From Chinchilla lanigera (lineage: Eukaryota; Chordata; Mammalia; Rodentia; Chinchillidae), in contig NW_004955433.1 of the NCBI RefSeq assembly GCF_000276665.1, forward strand, positions 13,768,059 through 13,832,058: 64,000 nt of DNA, given 5' to 3'. This document shows positions 32,140-42,924 of this stretch, in pieces. Under the pieces are notes generated by a model. It saw nothing but the letters and a program-made list of their open reading frames with translations, did no database searches and was not told the origin of the DNA. Every line of letters starts with the position of its first letter. Within the stretch, counting starts at the first letter, position 1. The position numbers and the translations under genes were made by a program.

Positions 32140-32520
32140 GGTTCCACAGAAATGTATCTATCAGTTATTGCTGTAATAATGCCTCAAAACAAACCACCCC
32201 AGTACTCTGACTTACAACATTCATTTATTCTCTATGTATGTATGAGTTGTCTGGGGAGACTCTGTGGCTCTGACCTGAGCTCAATAGAGTTTGGGCCCGA
32301 CTTGGGTTTGAGTCAAGTCTTCTCCAGGTATCCCTCAACCTTTCTGGGACCAGCAGCATAGTCAGGGCACATTTATCTTATAGTGATGGCAGAAGACAGA
32401 GTGGGCGAGCTTATTTCAAGCTACTGTTGACCTCACATCCCATTGAGCAGGTAAGGACAAACATTCTGCCCATCATTTGACCAAAGTGCATCATAAAACT
32501 CAAGAGGGGGAGGGGAAGGT
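32140..32520 (-). mobile_element. ERVL/MaLR-type LTR remnant, antisense
   Basis: TATCAGTTATTGCTGTAATAATGCC, a TGACTTACAACATTCATTTATTC segment (reverse-complement polyadenylation end), TGATGGCAGAAGACAGAG, GGGCGAGCTTATTTCAAGC and ACATCCCATTGAGCAGG follow the antisense order of common mammalian LTRs. Subfamily unknown. Confidence 0.55.
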
Positions 32521-33238
32521 TAAAAATAGAAAAACAGCAAAGCACCTAAGGGCACTCCCTGCAGTTGGAATGAGAAAGTGGAGGGGTCTGAGGAAGGTGG
32601 GGCTGGGCCCGCACTTGGTAATCACTCAAGCAGTGGATATATGGATGCAGTAATGTCTCCATGGGGAAAGGGGTGATAGGGAAGGAAAAGATATAAATCA
32701 AGCTGAAAGCACTATCTCCAATGGCCCAGCACTGCCCTGCCTGAACCCCAACTTTCTCAGTGTTCCCTCTCCCCACCTCCAAGTGAGAAAACCCACATAA
32801 ACTGTGTTTTCCCTCTTCTTTGTCACAGCAGGTTATTACCTTTCAACAAATCACAGTTTTATAAAGGATCAGACTGGGAAGGCACACCAGGTAACCCTAT
32901 TGCTTCCAGAGAAGAAAATGGGCTTTCTTTTGGGGAAAACGTTTTAGTTGAGGCACAAAGCAACTCAACCTCACTAAAGAAAACACTAGAAAAAGACTTT
33001 CTGGAAAAGTCTAATTAGTATTCTGATATGGAGCGAGACGACACATATCCAAAATAATCAACAAAAAGTCTTGGAAATTGTAAATTTGAGCATTGAAATT
33101 AAAATAAGTCAATATATGGGTTGAACATCTGATCAGGTAAATATTAAAGAGAAAATTATTAAACTGGAGAGTCCAAGTACTTCACCCAGAAACAGCACAG
33201 AAGGAAATATAGATGGAGATAAGAAAAAAAAAAATAGG

Positions 33239-33342
33239 GGCTGGGGATTTAGCTCAGCAGCAAAAACGCCTGCCTGGCAAGCGCAAGGTCGTGAGTTCAG
33301 TTCCCGGTACCGGAGGAAAAAAAAAAGAAAAAAAATTTTTTC
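33239..33342 (+). mobile_element. ID SINE, young copy
   Basis: GGGGCTGGGGATTTAGCTCA, GCCTGCCTGGCAAGCGCAAG, then GTCGTGAGTTCAGTTCCCGG and TACCGG, followed by a long A-rich tail. A and B boxes are close to the consensus implied by the copy at 40629. A-rich flanks obscure the target-site duplication. Confidence 0.95.
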
Positions 33343-33584
33343 AAAAAAAAATAAAGACACAGAGAAGGTATTCAACAATACCAACATTCATTTAATAGGA
33401 ATTTCAGAAAGAGGGAACACTGAGACTACAAAAGAAAACTAAAATAAAAGTCTCCGCACCAAAAGGGTCCATCAGCTGCTGAGCAAGTTAAATTTAAAAG
33501 ATCCATATTTAAGTATTTTATGGAAAATTGTTACATGGAAGAGGAGAAAAATGTCCCCAGATGTTGAAGCAGTTTCCTTGTACA

Positions 33585-33935
33585 GTAGTCAGCTTAGGCT
33601 ACTGTACACTGGATAGTGTGGGCAACAGAAATTTATACTGTCTGAGTTCTGGAAGCTGGAAATCTGGGTGAGCATGAGTCTTGTGAAGTTTCTCTTTCTG
33701 GTTTGCAGGCAGCAACCATCTGGTTTTGAGAGAGAGAGAAAGAGAGAGATAGAGGGAGAGGGAGAGGGAGAGAGAGAACTCTAGTGTCTTTTCTTATAAA
33801 GGCATTTATTCCGTCTTGAAGGTCTTGCCTTCATGACTTCACCTAAATCTAATTATCTCCAAAGCTCTCATCTTCAAATATCATCACACTGACGGTTAGG
33901 ACTTCACGTATCAATGTAGCACCTTGCAAAGCCAT
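33585..33935 (-). mobile_element. MLT1-type MaLR LTR, antisense
   Basis: TAGTCAGCTTAGGCTACTG, AACAGAAATTTATACTGTCTG (reverse-complement polyadenylation end), TTCTGGAAGCTGGAAATC, TTATTCCGTCTTGAAGG, CATGACTTCACCTAAATC and ACGGTTAGGACTTCACG. Interrupts the old L1 near its ORF1 region. Confidence 0.75.
33728..33777 (+). repeat. (GA)n-rich tract
   Basis: GAGAGAGAGAAAGAGAGAG continuing into GGGAGA repeats, inside the MLT1 LTR. Confidence 0.95.
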
Positions 33936-34025
33936 AAGAATCAAGTGGCATCCTAATTCTTACTGGCACCACTGAATGCACAGGTAATACAATAATTATA
34001 ATCTTAGAATTGTGAAAGACTTTAT

Positions 34026-34418
34026 CTTTTTTTATTTTAAAAATAAAAGAAGGAAAACATTAACAGACAGACAACCTTTTACAAAATAGCAAAAGAACAG
34101 TACAGACAATACAGAGTTACAAACAAAGTGGTAGGAAATTAACAATGCTTGTTGTATTACATATTGATATCTTCAAAGTGGTTTCTCATAAACACAGATA
34201 GAGATATGCAATATTGATCAATCAAGGACTCATTGACAGTTTCTTTCAGCAAAGAAATAGAAGACAGTAGAACAACTATGTTAACTATCCTGTATACACA
34301 TACATACAAAATTTCTCCTTCTTTCCCTTCTCTTCTCCCACATCCCAGTTGCCCTTTACCCTTGAGTGTTTTTCTATCAATTCACAATGTCTATCATACC
34401 TCCCAGTTTAAATTAACT
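34026..34418 (-). mobile_element. 5'-truncated L1 3' UTR, antisense, with target-site duplication
   Basis: A 393-bp insert flanked by perfect 15-bp repeats TGTGAAAGACTTTAT (34011-34025 and 34419-34433). Its left end is T-rich, i.e. an antisense A-tail. Read on the minus strand, it resembles the 3' UTR of the L1 at 52-55 kb: GATATCAATATGTAATACAA, GTTAATTTCC, AACTCTGTATTGTC. Only 3' UTR is present, so it never had coding capacity. Confidence 0.8.
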
Positions 34419-36656
34419 TGTGAAAGACTTTATTTTAAATCTAGAATTAAATGCTCGGTAAAACTATCTTTAAAGTAAGAAGTGAAAACAAAAATGCTTT
34501 GAAGTGTATAAAAAAGAATACTTGACAGAATGGATCCCTAGAAAATGAAAAAAGGAAGAAAGCAAGAAAATGTGGGGTGCAAGAAGCTATGTTAAACAAA
34601 GGAGCCCTGAAAAATTAAGTCATCTTAGTAACTGAAATATGTGTTGATATTAAAACAAAATCACTGATATTTTATAACTGTTACAAAATCGTTGTACTAA
34701 AGTCCTAAATGATATTAACGTTTAAGTGGATAGAAGACAGTAGTAAGAGACAGCAAGAAGCAAGGTGTTAACATTCTTCACTGGAAGGATCTAAGAAGCG
34801 ATGAATTATAGGTAGCAATACTTTTCTTTAAAATGCATCAGTGCAACAATCTTTTACAATAGGTTGGAAGTGTAAAACAGGATGAATAATTTTAAACCAT
34901 TAAAGAAGAAAATGAAGTAAAAACATTTAATAATCCAATAAAATTGAAAGATGATTGGAAAAATAAAAACTTATGCTAAATAAAATGCACAAAAATGACA
35001 GCAGTAAATCCAGTTATATCATCAATCTCAATAAATATGAGGAGTTTAAAAACCCCTATTGGATGACAAAATACTTAACTTAGACTTAAAAACTAAAATG
35101 CTGCTTGTTAGGTATACCTAAAGCAAAATGACACAAGGAAGTTAAAACTAAAAGAATTCAAATAGCTATGCTGTGCAAATTTTAGTGAAAACAAAGTAGG
35201 CTGATATGTAATGATATCAAACATAATAGAATTTAAGACAGAGCAATGAAGGATATTAAGAGGAATATTTCATCTTGATAAAATATAATAGTTACAAAGA
35301 AGATATCTTGGCCAAGGACTTTTATTTATCTAATAACATAGCTTCAATATATAAAGCAAAGGTTGAAATATGTATAAGGAGAAAGTGATAATCTACTATC
35401 ATGGTAAGATATCTTGTCGCTCAGATCTCAGAAATTATCAGATCAGGTAGCTATACAGATCAGGTGCAGAGACAGAGGATCTGAGTGACATTATCTTTAG
35501 TCATACATGGAACATTCAAAAGAAGTTAGTCATACATCAGGCTACAAAGAAAATCTCAGCAAGTCCCATAAAATTAGAAATTAATAACAAAGAAATATCC
35601 AAAAATTAACCTGTGCATCTGGTAATATTACATACCATTTAAATAACTCTTGGGTTAACAGGAAAAAATAATATTGCTATTTAGAAATGAATGGTAAGGG
35701 AGAAGTCATGTATCAAAAATCTAGATATGTACCTAGCTCATGGAAATTTATGCTATTAAGTTTCTTAGGACAATGAGGAGAAATGAGAACAAAGTAAATT
35801 TTTTAATTCAAGAAGTGGGAGAAAAAAATAAATCCAGTGAAATTTGAGGAAGATATTAATAAAGATAAATGCAAAAGTTACCCAACTTAGAAAACAAAAA
35901 ATCAATAGCATAGATCAATAACACTGAAAGCCAATTCTTTGAAAGATATCAATAAAATAGAATAGTCTATCGCAAGACAAAGAGTAGGGAGAAAGCAGAG
36001 GAAAATGACAATAATAAACAATATTAAGACTGAGAAAGAAATATAATAGACAAAACATGTTTAAAATTACAGAAAACACATCTATTAATTTACACAAAAA
36101 TATTTGAGAATCTAGATGAATTGGACAATTTTCTGGGAAACAACAAATCACCCAAATTGGCTCAAGTAAAAGAAAATTATTAAGACCAATAATCATATAA
36201 AAGATTGAAGTGATACTTCAAGATCTACCTAAACCTCCCTCCCAAAGTACAATAAGGTGTGAAAGTTAATGGTCAAGTTCTACCAAACATTCAAGAAATC
36301 CATAACTCCCTCCAGTATCCTGGGCCATATGATAGAAAACAGAAACTACACACATTTTAGCCAGCTAATATAACCCAGTACTATTACTGGACAAGGAGAA
36401 ACACGAAACAGAAGAACACATAAGCCAACATCACTGATGGGTAAGCATACAAAGATCCTATATAAATACAATATTAGAAAATCAAAAATAGTCGTGTATT
36501 AGGAGCAGAAATGTAAGAATCATTCAAATTAAATGATAATCTATATTTCTCACTAGGATAAAGTCATCTTAACAAGTAATCTTAACTGATGCTGAAATTG
36601 TACAAAAGTTAACATCCATTTCATATTAAAACAGACTAACAAAACTAGAGAATGTT

Positions 36657-36872
36657 TTTGTTTTTACTAAGGATTTAATCTAGTGCCTGGTGAATGCCAC
36701 ACAAGCACCCTACAGTGTACCACTGAGCTACATTCCCAGCTTTTTATTGAGGCAGAGGAACAGGGATCGCTAGGTTGCCCAAGCTTACCTTGAGCTTGCA
36801 GTCCTCCTGCATCAACCTTCCAACCAGCTGGGATTACAGGTGCACCCCGCCACAACCACCTGCACAATTTTC
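36657..36872 (-). mobile_element. B1-dID composite SINE, antisense
   Basis: The left half is the reverse complement of an ID (TGTACCACTGAGCTACATTC). The right half is an antisense B1-like unit (TCGCTAGGTTGCCCAAGC, AGCTGGGATTACAGGTGCAC). The tail (TTTTTGTTTTTACTAAGG side) is on the left. Inserted in old L1 ORF2. Confidence 0.85.
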
Positions 36873-37330
36873 TGCCATAGACCCACATCACACATCATAG
36901 TTAAAATCAAGAGCAAAGTAAAGACACTCACAAGCACCACTCTTTTCTAATATTGTCCTGAAGGCTTGCCATAGAAACAGACAAGAAAAATGGTAAACTT
37001 ATCACTGAACAGAAAGCAGCAAAAGTGCTAGTGTTTGCAATCAATATAATCATCTATATCACAATAACCTAGGAAAAACACTATTGTGATCAAATATGAG
37101 TTCCAAGAGGACGAGTACAAAATCAACATGCGAAATTAATGACTTTCATGTACCACAGCAATAACTAATTAGAATATGTATTTTGTAACCTTTTAACAAA
37201 AGGGAAACAAAACCCAGAAAAAAAATCTGACAAGTTTAATCAGAAATGTCAGCAGAAGAAATGTGTAAAGCTTTAGGACATGAGACGAATCTGTATAAAT
37301 ATGACAATTGGGATGCTATTGTTAAGCAGA

Positions 37331-38039
37331 GTACCTCTTAAATACCTGTCTCTTACAGTCCCATTTCTTTCACAAGAGAAAGTTCAGAGAGTAAACACCA
37401 AAACCAAAAACCTGCCCTTTGAGCCAAGTGGACCAGGCCTTACAGATTTAGTATTTCATCAGCAATTGGAGACACTGAGAAAACATCTCCTCAGGAAACA
37501 AAAATGAGGACCTGCATCGGGAGCAGAGAGAAAGGGTGGGAGAAGTGGGAAACAAAACTCGCAGACTTGGCGAAGTGTCTCACTCGCAGCCCTGACAAAG
37601 GTGAGACCCAGCAGTGGGAGATGAGGTTGCTTCCTCCACACATGCCCCAAAAAACCTTGGTGGCCAAACAGATGGCCCAGAACATTTTTAAACCACTTTT
37701 AACGCAGTAACTGGTTTTTTTTTAACTGCTTGCTCTTTATTCCTTTAGTCAAAAGTCCCACCAGCTGTCACCAACTCAAGGAAAATGTCAGGGGTTTGTG
37801 GCTGCCTCTGCACGTACTCAGCTTAGTGGGAGACAGGGGCCCAGGAACCTCAGCCAGCGGGGCTCCCGGCGGCACAACTGGTGAAGTGACCAAGGAGGTG
37901 GCCCCTTCACAAAATGAACCCACCACGGAAGTGAAGGTCAATCCTTCCCCACACCGCCTCATCCCACTGACTAAACCTTCCAAAATGTTTTCCCTTCTAG
38001 TTCGTTTTGTCCTACTGGACATCTCTACTATCATCCCCA
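37331..38039. other. Unique sequence, no supported gene
   Basis: Frames 37280-37507 and 37504-37710 overlap by ATGA, and a 157-aa frame starts at 37730. The last runs into the MIR at 38040, so its C-terminal third is repeat-derived. No domain is recognised. Confidence 0.35.
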
Positions 38040-38160
38040 TTTTATGGAGAGAACAATGGAGAACTCTGGCTTCTAGTCAGGCAGTCTACACCTGTGTGAC
38101 TTTGGAGATGACTTTTTCCTTCTCTATATGCATAATGAAATTGGCCAAATACCCTCCAAA
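38040..38160 (+). mobile_element. MIR SINE fragment
   Basis: ACTCTGGCTTCTAGTCAGGC, CACCTGTGTGACTTTGGAGA and TTCCTTCTCTATATGCATAATG correspond to MIR from the 5' part to the core. Confidence 0.6.
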
Positions 38161-39199
38161 GCCCCTTTTCAGCTGGAAGGCTCTGGGCCATTGTCTAATA
38201 TGAAGAAGACATTCTTGATCGTCCTGCCTGAGTACCAGTTCCTGCTGCTTCTAGTACCTCCACCCCAAGCCCCAGCAACTTAAACACCAAGGAAATAAGA
38301 ATCTGGGAACTGCAAGAGGCTACTAAGCTAATTTCCTTCTCTAAACACCAATCAGTAAGTCTTTAAATGGCAGCCAAACAGGGCTGTTGGATTCTTGCTG
38401 AATCCAACCAAAAACAACAACAACAAAAAAAATTGCTGAGTAATTTGCTGAACGTAATCCCCTCAACCTTTTAAAAATCACACATTTAAACTGATAAAGA
38501 ACTTTGAAGATATATTTAAATTTTCTTTCCTCCTTGTTTAACTACACAGTATAATTGTTTTCACTCACAGTAATCTCTCAGAGGCATCTGCTTGATTTAA
38601 ATTTTTCACCACTTTTGAAATCATCCATTAGTAATAAGGACCTTTTCACTCCTTTATCCACAGTAAATTTTACCACTATTCAATCACCACAGGTCTTTTG
38701 GAGGAAAGAAGACTCCAGGATGCCTCTCTGAACCAATGTAGTGTTAGGGTACAGCCCCAGAGTTTACTCCAAGCCCACCTCTCTGTTCTTTATTCCAGCC
38801 ATAGATTCTTCTAGAGTCTAGATGTCTATCCAGCCTACCACAGGGCTTGACCTCAGTGGGTTTCAGGCTATGGTGCAGGGAATGGCAGCCTGTGGCCAAT
38901 GCCTACCTTTGGACCAAAGCATGTAGCAGAGCTAATGGATGAGCACCAGACCAAGCCTTAGATCACACACAAAGCCTCAGTGAGCCTGACAGCCTTGACA
39001 CAGCAATCCAGTCCTCTTGTACATCATGTACACGGCACAGGTGATAAAGAAAAGTCAAACGTGTTCACCACTTTTTTGCACTGCTGCCAGCTGGTCACCT
39101 TCTCAGGGGACACTGAAGCTTAGTCTACAAGCTGGTGACGTCTCTGCTCACCACCAACAGTCAGCACCAGCATAGGGAAGAAGAATAGAATCATTGCCT
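38161..39199. other. Unassigned unique sequence
   Basis: AT-rich from 38400 to 38700, with no repeat signature and no coding potential seen. Confidence 0.4.
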
Positions 39200-39895
39200 G
39201 AAAAGACCTCAGAATGAGAACTGGAAGAGGCCTCAGAGGTCACTGATTCTAGGAATTCCCAAGCTCTGGTATGGGGACATCACTCTTGGACTTGTTAAAC
39301 ATACACTGGGAAGTTCTAACTCTGAGTGGACCTGGTTATCTGAAGCCTGAAGGAACAGAGAGGTGATGCTATGCATCCAAAAGGTTGAGAATCAGTCGTC
39401 TGGCCCACAGGTTCTCAACACTGACAATAAAAATATGCTCCTGCACTTACCATGAGGTTAGGTCCAGATAAATCCATTTTAAGTTGAAAATATTGTAAAT
39501 TGGAAATGCATTTAATATATTTAACCTACCAAACATCCTAGCTTAGCAACACAGTACACTAAAGCACAGAATATTAGTTATTTCCTCTCATAATCACATG
39601 GCTGACTGGGAGCTTGTGTCTCCTGGCATCTTGAGAGTATATCATACAGCATATCACAGCCTGCAAAAGGATCAAAACTCAAAGTATAGCTTCTACTGAA
39701 CACATAGTGCTTTCACACTATCATAAAGTTGAAAAATCATAAATCAAATTATTGTAAGCCAACTACCATCTGTAATGAAGTGAGAACTTTTGAAATTACT
39801 AATTCCTGAATTCCACCCCATTCAATCAAATCAGAATTTCTGATTGTAAATACTAAGTATCAGAATTATTTAAAAGCTCCCAGGTAATAACTATG
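39200..39895. mobile_element. MIR3 fragment and hAT-Charlie remnants around a Tigger insertion
   Basis: 39200-39250 (GAACTGGAAGAGGCCTCAG) looks like MIR3. 39265-39430 (GGACTTGTTAAACATACACTG, ending CACAGGTTCTCAACACTGAC) and 39785-39895 (ATTCCTGAATTCCACCCCATTC, ending TTTAAAAGCTCCCAGGTAAT) look like MER1-group hAT pieces on either side of a Tigger element. Confidence 0.5.
39440..39775 (+). mobile_element. Tigger-type (Tc1/mariner) MITE
   Basis: Opens CACTTACCATGAGGTTAGGTCC. Continues with TTTAAGTTGAAAATATTGTA, AATGCATTTAATATATTTAACC, TACCAAACATCCTAGCTTAGC and TTTCACACTATCATAAAGTTG. Ends AAGCCAACTACCATCTGTA, the inverted counterpart of the start. Non-autonomous and inactive. Confidence 0.75.
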
Positions 39896-39929
39896 GGCGG
39901 TTAGGAATGGAAATCACAGATCTGAGTAT

Positions 39930-40070
39930 TTCATAGAAGAAGAGTGACCCAGAGAAGAGTTAAAACATACCCGAAGTCACACAACAGGACAGAGAGAAAG
40001 AGGGGGAGAGAATAGAACCCATCTCCGTTCGCATCTGTGCATGATGAGCTCTCCGTGCATGCTGAGATAC
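39930..40070 (-). mobile_element. MIR SINE fragment, antisense
   Basis: GACCCAGAGAAGAGTTAAAAC, CCGAAGTCACACAACAGGAC and AGAATAGAACCCATCTCC follow antisense MIR order. Confidence 0.65.
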
Positions 40071-40613
40071 ATGTGGGTAAGGAACAAGTTTAGCTCCAGA
40101 TGGTCAGAGTCACCCAAAGAATGCCTTTGCCTACTCATAACTGTTACCCAACAGGAGATCGAGGACAGGACCTAGGTAGTATCAATGCTGCTGCTCTAGG
40201 GACCACACTTTAAGTACCAAGAGTCCAGATCCCTCCCATTTTACTTCATCCTTCTTTTGGAATCTGAGCATCTATCCACTGGGCAGTACTTTGAAGATTT
40301 TTGCACTCTCCACATAAAATATGGACAGGGAACTAAGCATATTTTGTCATCAGTACCCTAGAAAAAGATGCTAACTGTTGTAAGTGAATGTCAAGTTGGT
40401 AAATCTATCTCCCTCACAGACTGGAAGTGTTCAGAGAGCACTTCTAAGTCTTCTCCTCTTATATCCTTGGGCTTGGGGATAAGAACAGACAGACAAGATA
40501 TGGAGGGTGCTCAAGGCTCTGCATGGCTTGAGACAAGTCACTTGATTACAAGAATCTCATTTGTAAAATTAAGATGTTAACACCTCCTAGGATGTCGATT
40601 GAATGAGACATTG
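40071..40613. other. Unassigned; short MIR-like tail
   Basis: 40510-40600 (GACAAGTCACTTGATTACAAG, TCATTTGTAAAATTAAGATG) is a probable plus-strand MIR core. The rest is unassigned. Confidence 0.4.
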
Positions 40614-40628
40614 AAAGGAAAAGGCCAG

Positions 40629-40726
40629 GGGGCTGGGGATTTAGCTCAGCGGCAAAGCGCCTGCCTGGCAAGTGCAAGGTCGTGAGTTCGGTTCCCGGTA
40701 CCGGAGAAAAACCAAAAAAAAAAAAA
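40629..40726 (+). mobile_element. ID SINE, youngest copy, with target-site duplication
   Basis: GGGGCTGGGGATTTAGCTCA, CGGCAAAGCGCCTGCCTGGC and AAGTGCAAGGTCGTGAGTTC, then GGTTCCCGGTACCGG and an A-rich tail. Perfect 15-bp direct repeats AAAGGAAAAGGCCAG flank it at 40614-40628 and 40727-40741. The perfect flanks and intact A and B boxes mark it as the most recent SINE insertion in the window. Confidence 0.97.
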
Positions 40727-40819
40727 AAAGGAAAAGGCCAGCCCAGAAGAGATATGTAAAACAAGGTTGATTGTCTCAATTTCCATAGAGGGACAGCCTA
40801 AGAAAGACAGACATTGAAC

Positions 40820-41035
40820 TGAGACTGCCTGGATTCCAATCTGGGCAGCATCATTTCATGACCTTGAGCAAAGTATTTTAATTTTCCTGCCTTGATTTCT
40901 GTTCTTCCTGATAACAGCACATGCTACAAAGGCTTGTTGTGAAGGTTAAATTAGAAAACGCGCTTATAGTGCTCAGCACTGAGCCGGGCACATGGTAAGC
41001 ACTCCGTGAATGTAAGCTATTGTTGTTTATGTTGT
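40820..41035 (+). mobile_element. MIR SINE, near full length
   Basis: ACTGCCTGGATTCCAATCTGG, CATGACCTTGAGCAAAG, TGTTGTGAAGGTTAAATTAG, GTGCTCAGCACTGAGCCGGG and CACATGGTAAGCACTCCGTG cover MIR nearly end to end. Confidence 0.85.
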
Positions 41036-42557
41036 TATCACTGGTACTGTTGTGGCTACTATTGGTACTGTTGACCCCGGCTTCCTTCGCAATCAGCATA
41101 GCAAATTTAAGAGTCCTATCCCCAGTGACGTAGGAGCTTGCCCTGAGCTCTTCATCTCTAGAAACAGGCATGTACTCATTTAGATGATGACTGCAAAGCA
41201 TGGCCATGAACAAGAGAGAGCCTGCTCTATTTTCAGCACCCTTAGCACATGGCCCAGGTCCTCCAGGCATCTGAGCAACAATGCTCCGCACAAAGTCGCA
41301 CAACACTCAGGGAGCCTTGTCCATGCCTCTGTCAGGGTCATTATAACTTTCCAGTTCAATTATTTCATCCTTCAACCAAGGAAACAAGGGCCAAGTTTGT
41401 TTGTTTGTTTGTTTTTTAACCTCTGTTGCTTTTGAATCCTGGGAAACAATAATCTGTCAATAATGTTCACCAAATGAATGAACGAATGAATGAGTTAACT
41501 CATGTCAGAAAGTTTTTGTTAAAATTCACAGGGACTGAGGGTATCCATCCCTGTTCAGAATGGGGGTTCTTGAGGGAAGAAAACACCCCACAGGATAAAA
41601 CCGTCTGTCTGCAAAATTCTCTAGCTTCACGTCTGGACCAAATAATTCTCTCCAGCATCTTAGACACAAGTTGTAGAAAGTATGGATGGGATTCGCGGGG
41701 GAAAAAATGTTGGGAAAAAGACTTGGATCAGCTCTTTCTGCACTGATTTCCTGAATGGTTAGCCCTGAAATTGTGCAGTACAGTGGATGTTGCCATTTGA
41801 CTTTGTTGATCTTTTGCTGTACCATGAAATGTTGAATCTCCACCAAGCAGCAATATAATGCTTCAGACTAATAGCTCCTCTACCCCAGCTATGGTACTGA
41901 GTTCCTATCCATTTATTTCCCCAAAATGGGCAACATGAGCTCCCTTAGGACCATCGCAGATGGTCTGAGTGCAAAGCACACAAGGAAAGCAACCAATAGA
42001 AGCCTTGTGCTTCCAGGAGTGTCTACAGGTTAGAACACAATTGCTTTTAGAGTGATTTGTGAGCACAGTAAGTCGCAAGTGAGCAGAAATTTGTGACTTT
42101 TGGATGAACAGGTCACCTGTCTTAGTGAAAGATTTTTTATCTACTTGCTGGTCTCCTTCAGAACAGAAGGTCACAGGACTTCAAATAGCCCCACAAAAGC
42201 CAAAGGTCAGCAGGTAATCAAAATGTGCTAAGCTTGGTCTTCTACTTCACTGTGTGCTGAGAATGAAGCAGGAGCAAAAATAAATGCACTTGAGAAATAT
42301 TTAGACAGAAGTAGACATTTCTTTAACCCTAAGGGCTACTGGGGATTTGTGAGAAGGAAGCCTGGAAATAAGCTCCACGTCTGCTCAGGCTCCTTAGAGC
42401 AGCAACCATGTCATTTTCAGATTCATGTCCCTAGCAACTGATTCAGATTTACTCCCTGGCCCAGTATGAGTGCTCAGTACTTGTTTGGTAAGTGTCCAGG
42501 ACTGTATGAAATGACTCATAATGGAAAGACTGTCTCAAAGAATAGGGAGAAGATTTC
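41036..42557. other. Unassigned unique sequence
   Basis: Contains a (GTTT)n run at about 41397-41414 and a GAATGAACGAATGAATGAG run at about 41475 that may be an L2 tail. No supported gene. The 142-aa minus-strand frame at 40878-41306 crosses the MIR and is rejected. Confidence 0.4.
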
Positions 42558-42845
42558 CCAGGGGCTGACAAACTACACCCTGTGGGCCAAATCAGCCCCC
42601 ACATGTTTCTGTATAGCCCACAAGCTAAGAATGGTTTTTACATTTTTAAATAGTTGGGGAAATCAGAAAAAGAAGATTTCGTGACAGGTGAAAATAGTAT
42701 GAGATTCAGATTTCAGTGTTCATAGATAAAGTCTTATCGAAACACAGCTGCACCCGTTCCTTTACATATTGTCAATGACCATATGCCCACAGCCTAAAAT
42801 CTTTATTACTAGACCCTTTATAGAAAAAGTTTGCCAACTCCTGTT
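42558..42845. mobile_element. hAT-Charlie (MER1-group) element
   Basis: GGGGCTGACAAACTACACCC, GTGGGCCAAATCAGCCCCC, TAGATAAAGTCTTATCGAAAC, ACAGCTGCACCCGTTCC, and the end TAGAAAAAGTTTGCCAACTC with CTG. The two ends are inverted repeats of each other. Nearly complete, with some inserted sequence around 42640-42710. Confidence 0.75.
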
Positions 42846-42924
42846 CTAAAGCTTTAAAATGTGTGAAAAGCTAAGAGAGAGTGAGAACAAGAGAGAGAGA
42901 GTTGATAGGAAATTGCTTAACAAT

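Larger units (their letters stand above)
33000..37330 (+). mobile_element. Old L1 (L1M type), ORF1 region to ORF2, heavily interrupted
   Basis: Pieces at about 33000-33238, 33343-33584, 33936-34025, 34419-36656 and 36873-37330. Early blocks (ACATTCATTTAATAGGAATTTC and GAACACTGAGACTAC) fit L1M ORF1-type sequence. From about 34970 the ORF2 order is seen: AATCTCAATAAATATGAGGAG, AATGCTGCTTGTTAGGTATAC, CTAGATGAATTGGACAATTTTC, AAGTTCTACCAAACATTCAAG and ACATCACTGATGGGTAAGC. No open frame survives. Insertions: ID, MLT1 LTR, short antisense L1, antisense B1-dID. Confidence 0.75.

Noticed and set aside
37280..37710. Two short frames overlapping by ATGA, resembling a coupled gene pair
   Set aside because: ATGA overlap is meaningful in bacterial operons, not in this rodent genome; neither frame has a domain.
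37730..38203. 157-aa plus-strand open frame
   Set aside because: Its C-terminal part lies in a MIR SINE (from about 38040), so it is not a conserved coding exon.
40878..41306. 142-aa minus-strand open frame rich in Ser/Asn
   Set aside because: Much of it is the antisense translation of a near full-length MIR plus a TTG/ACA-rich stretch.
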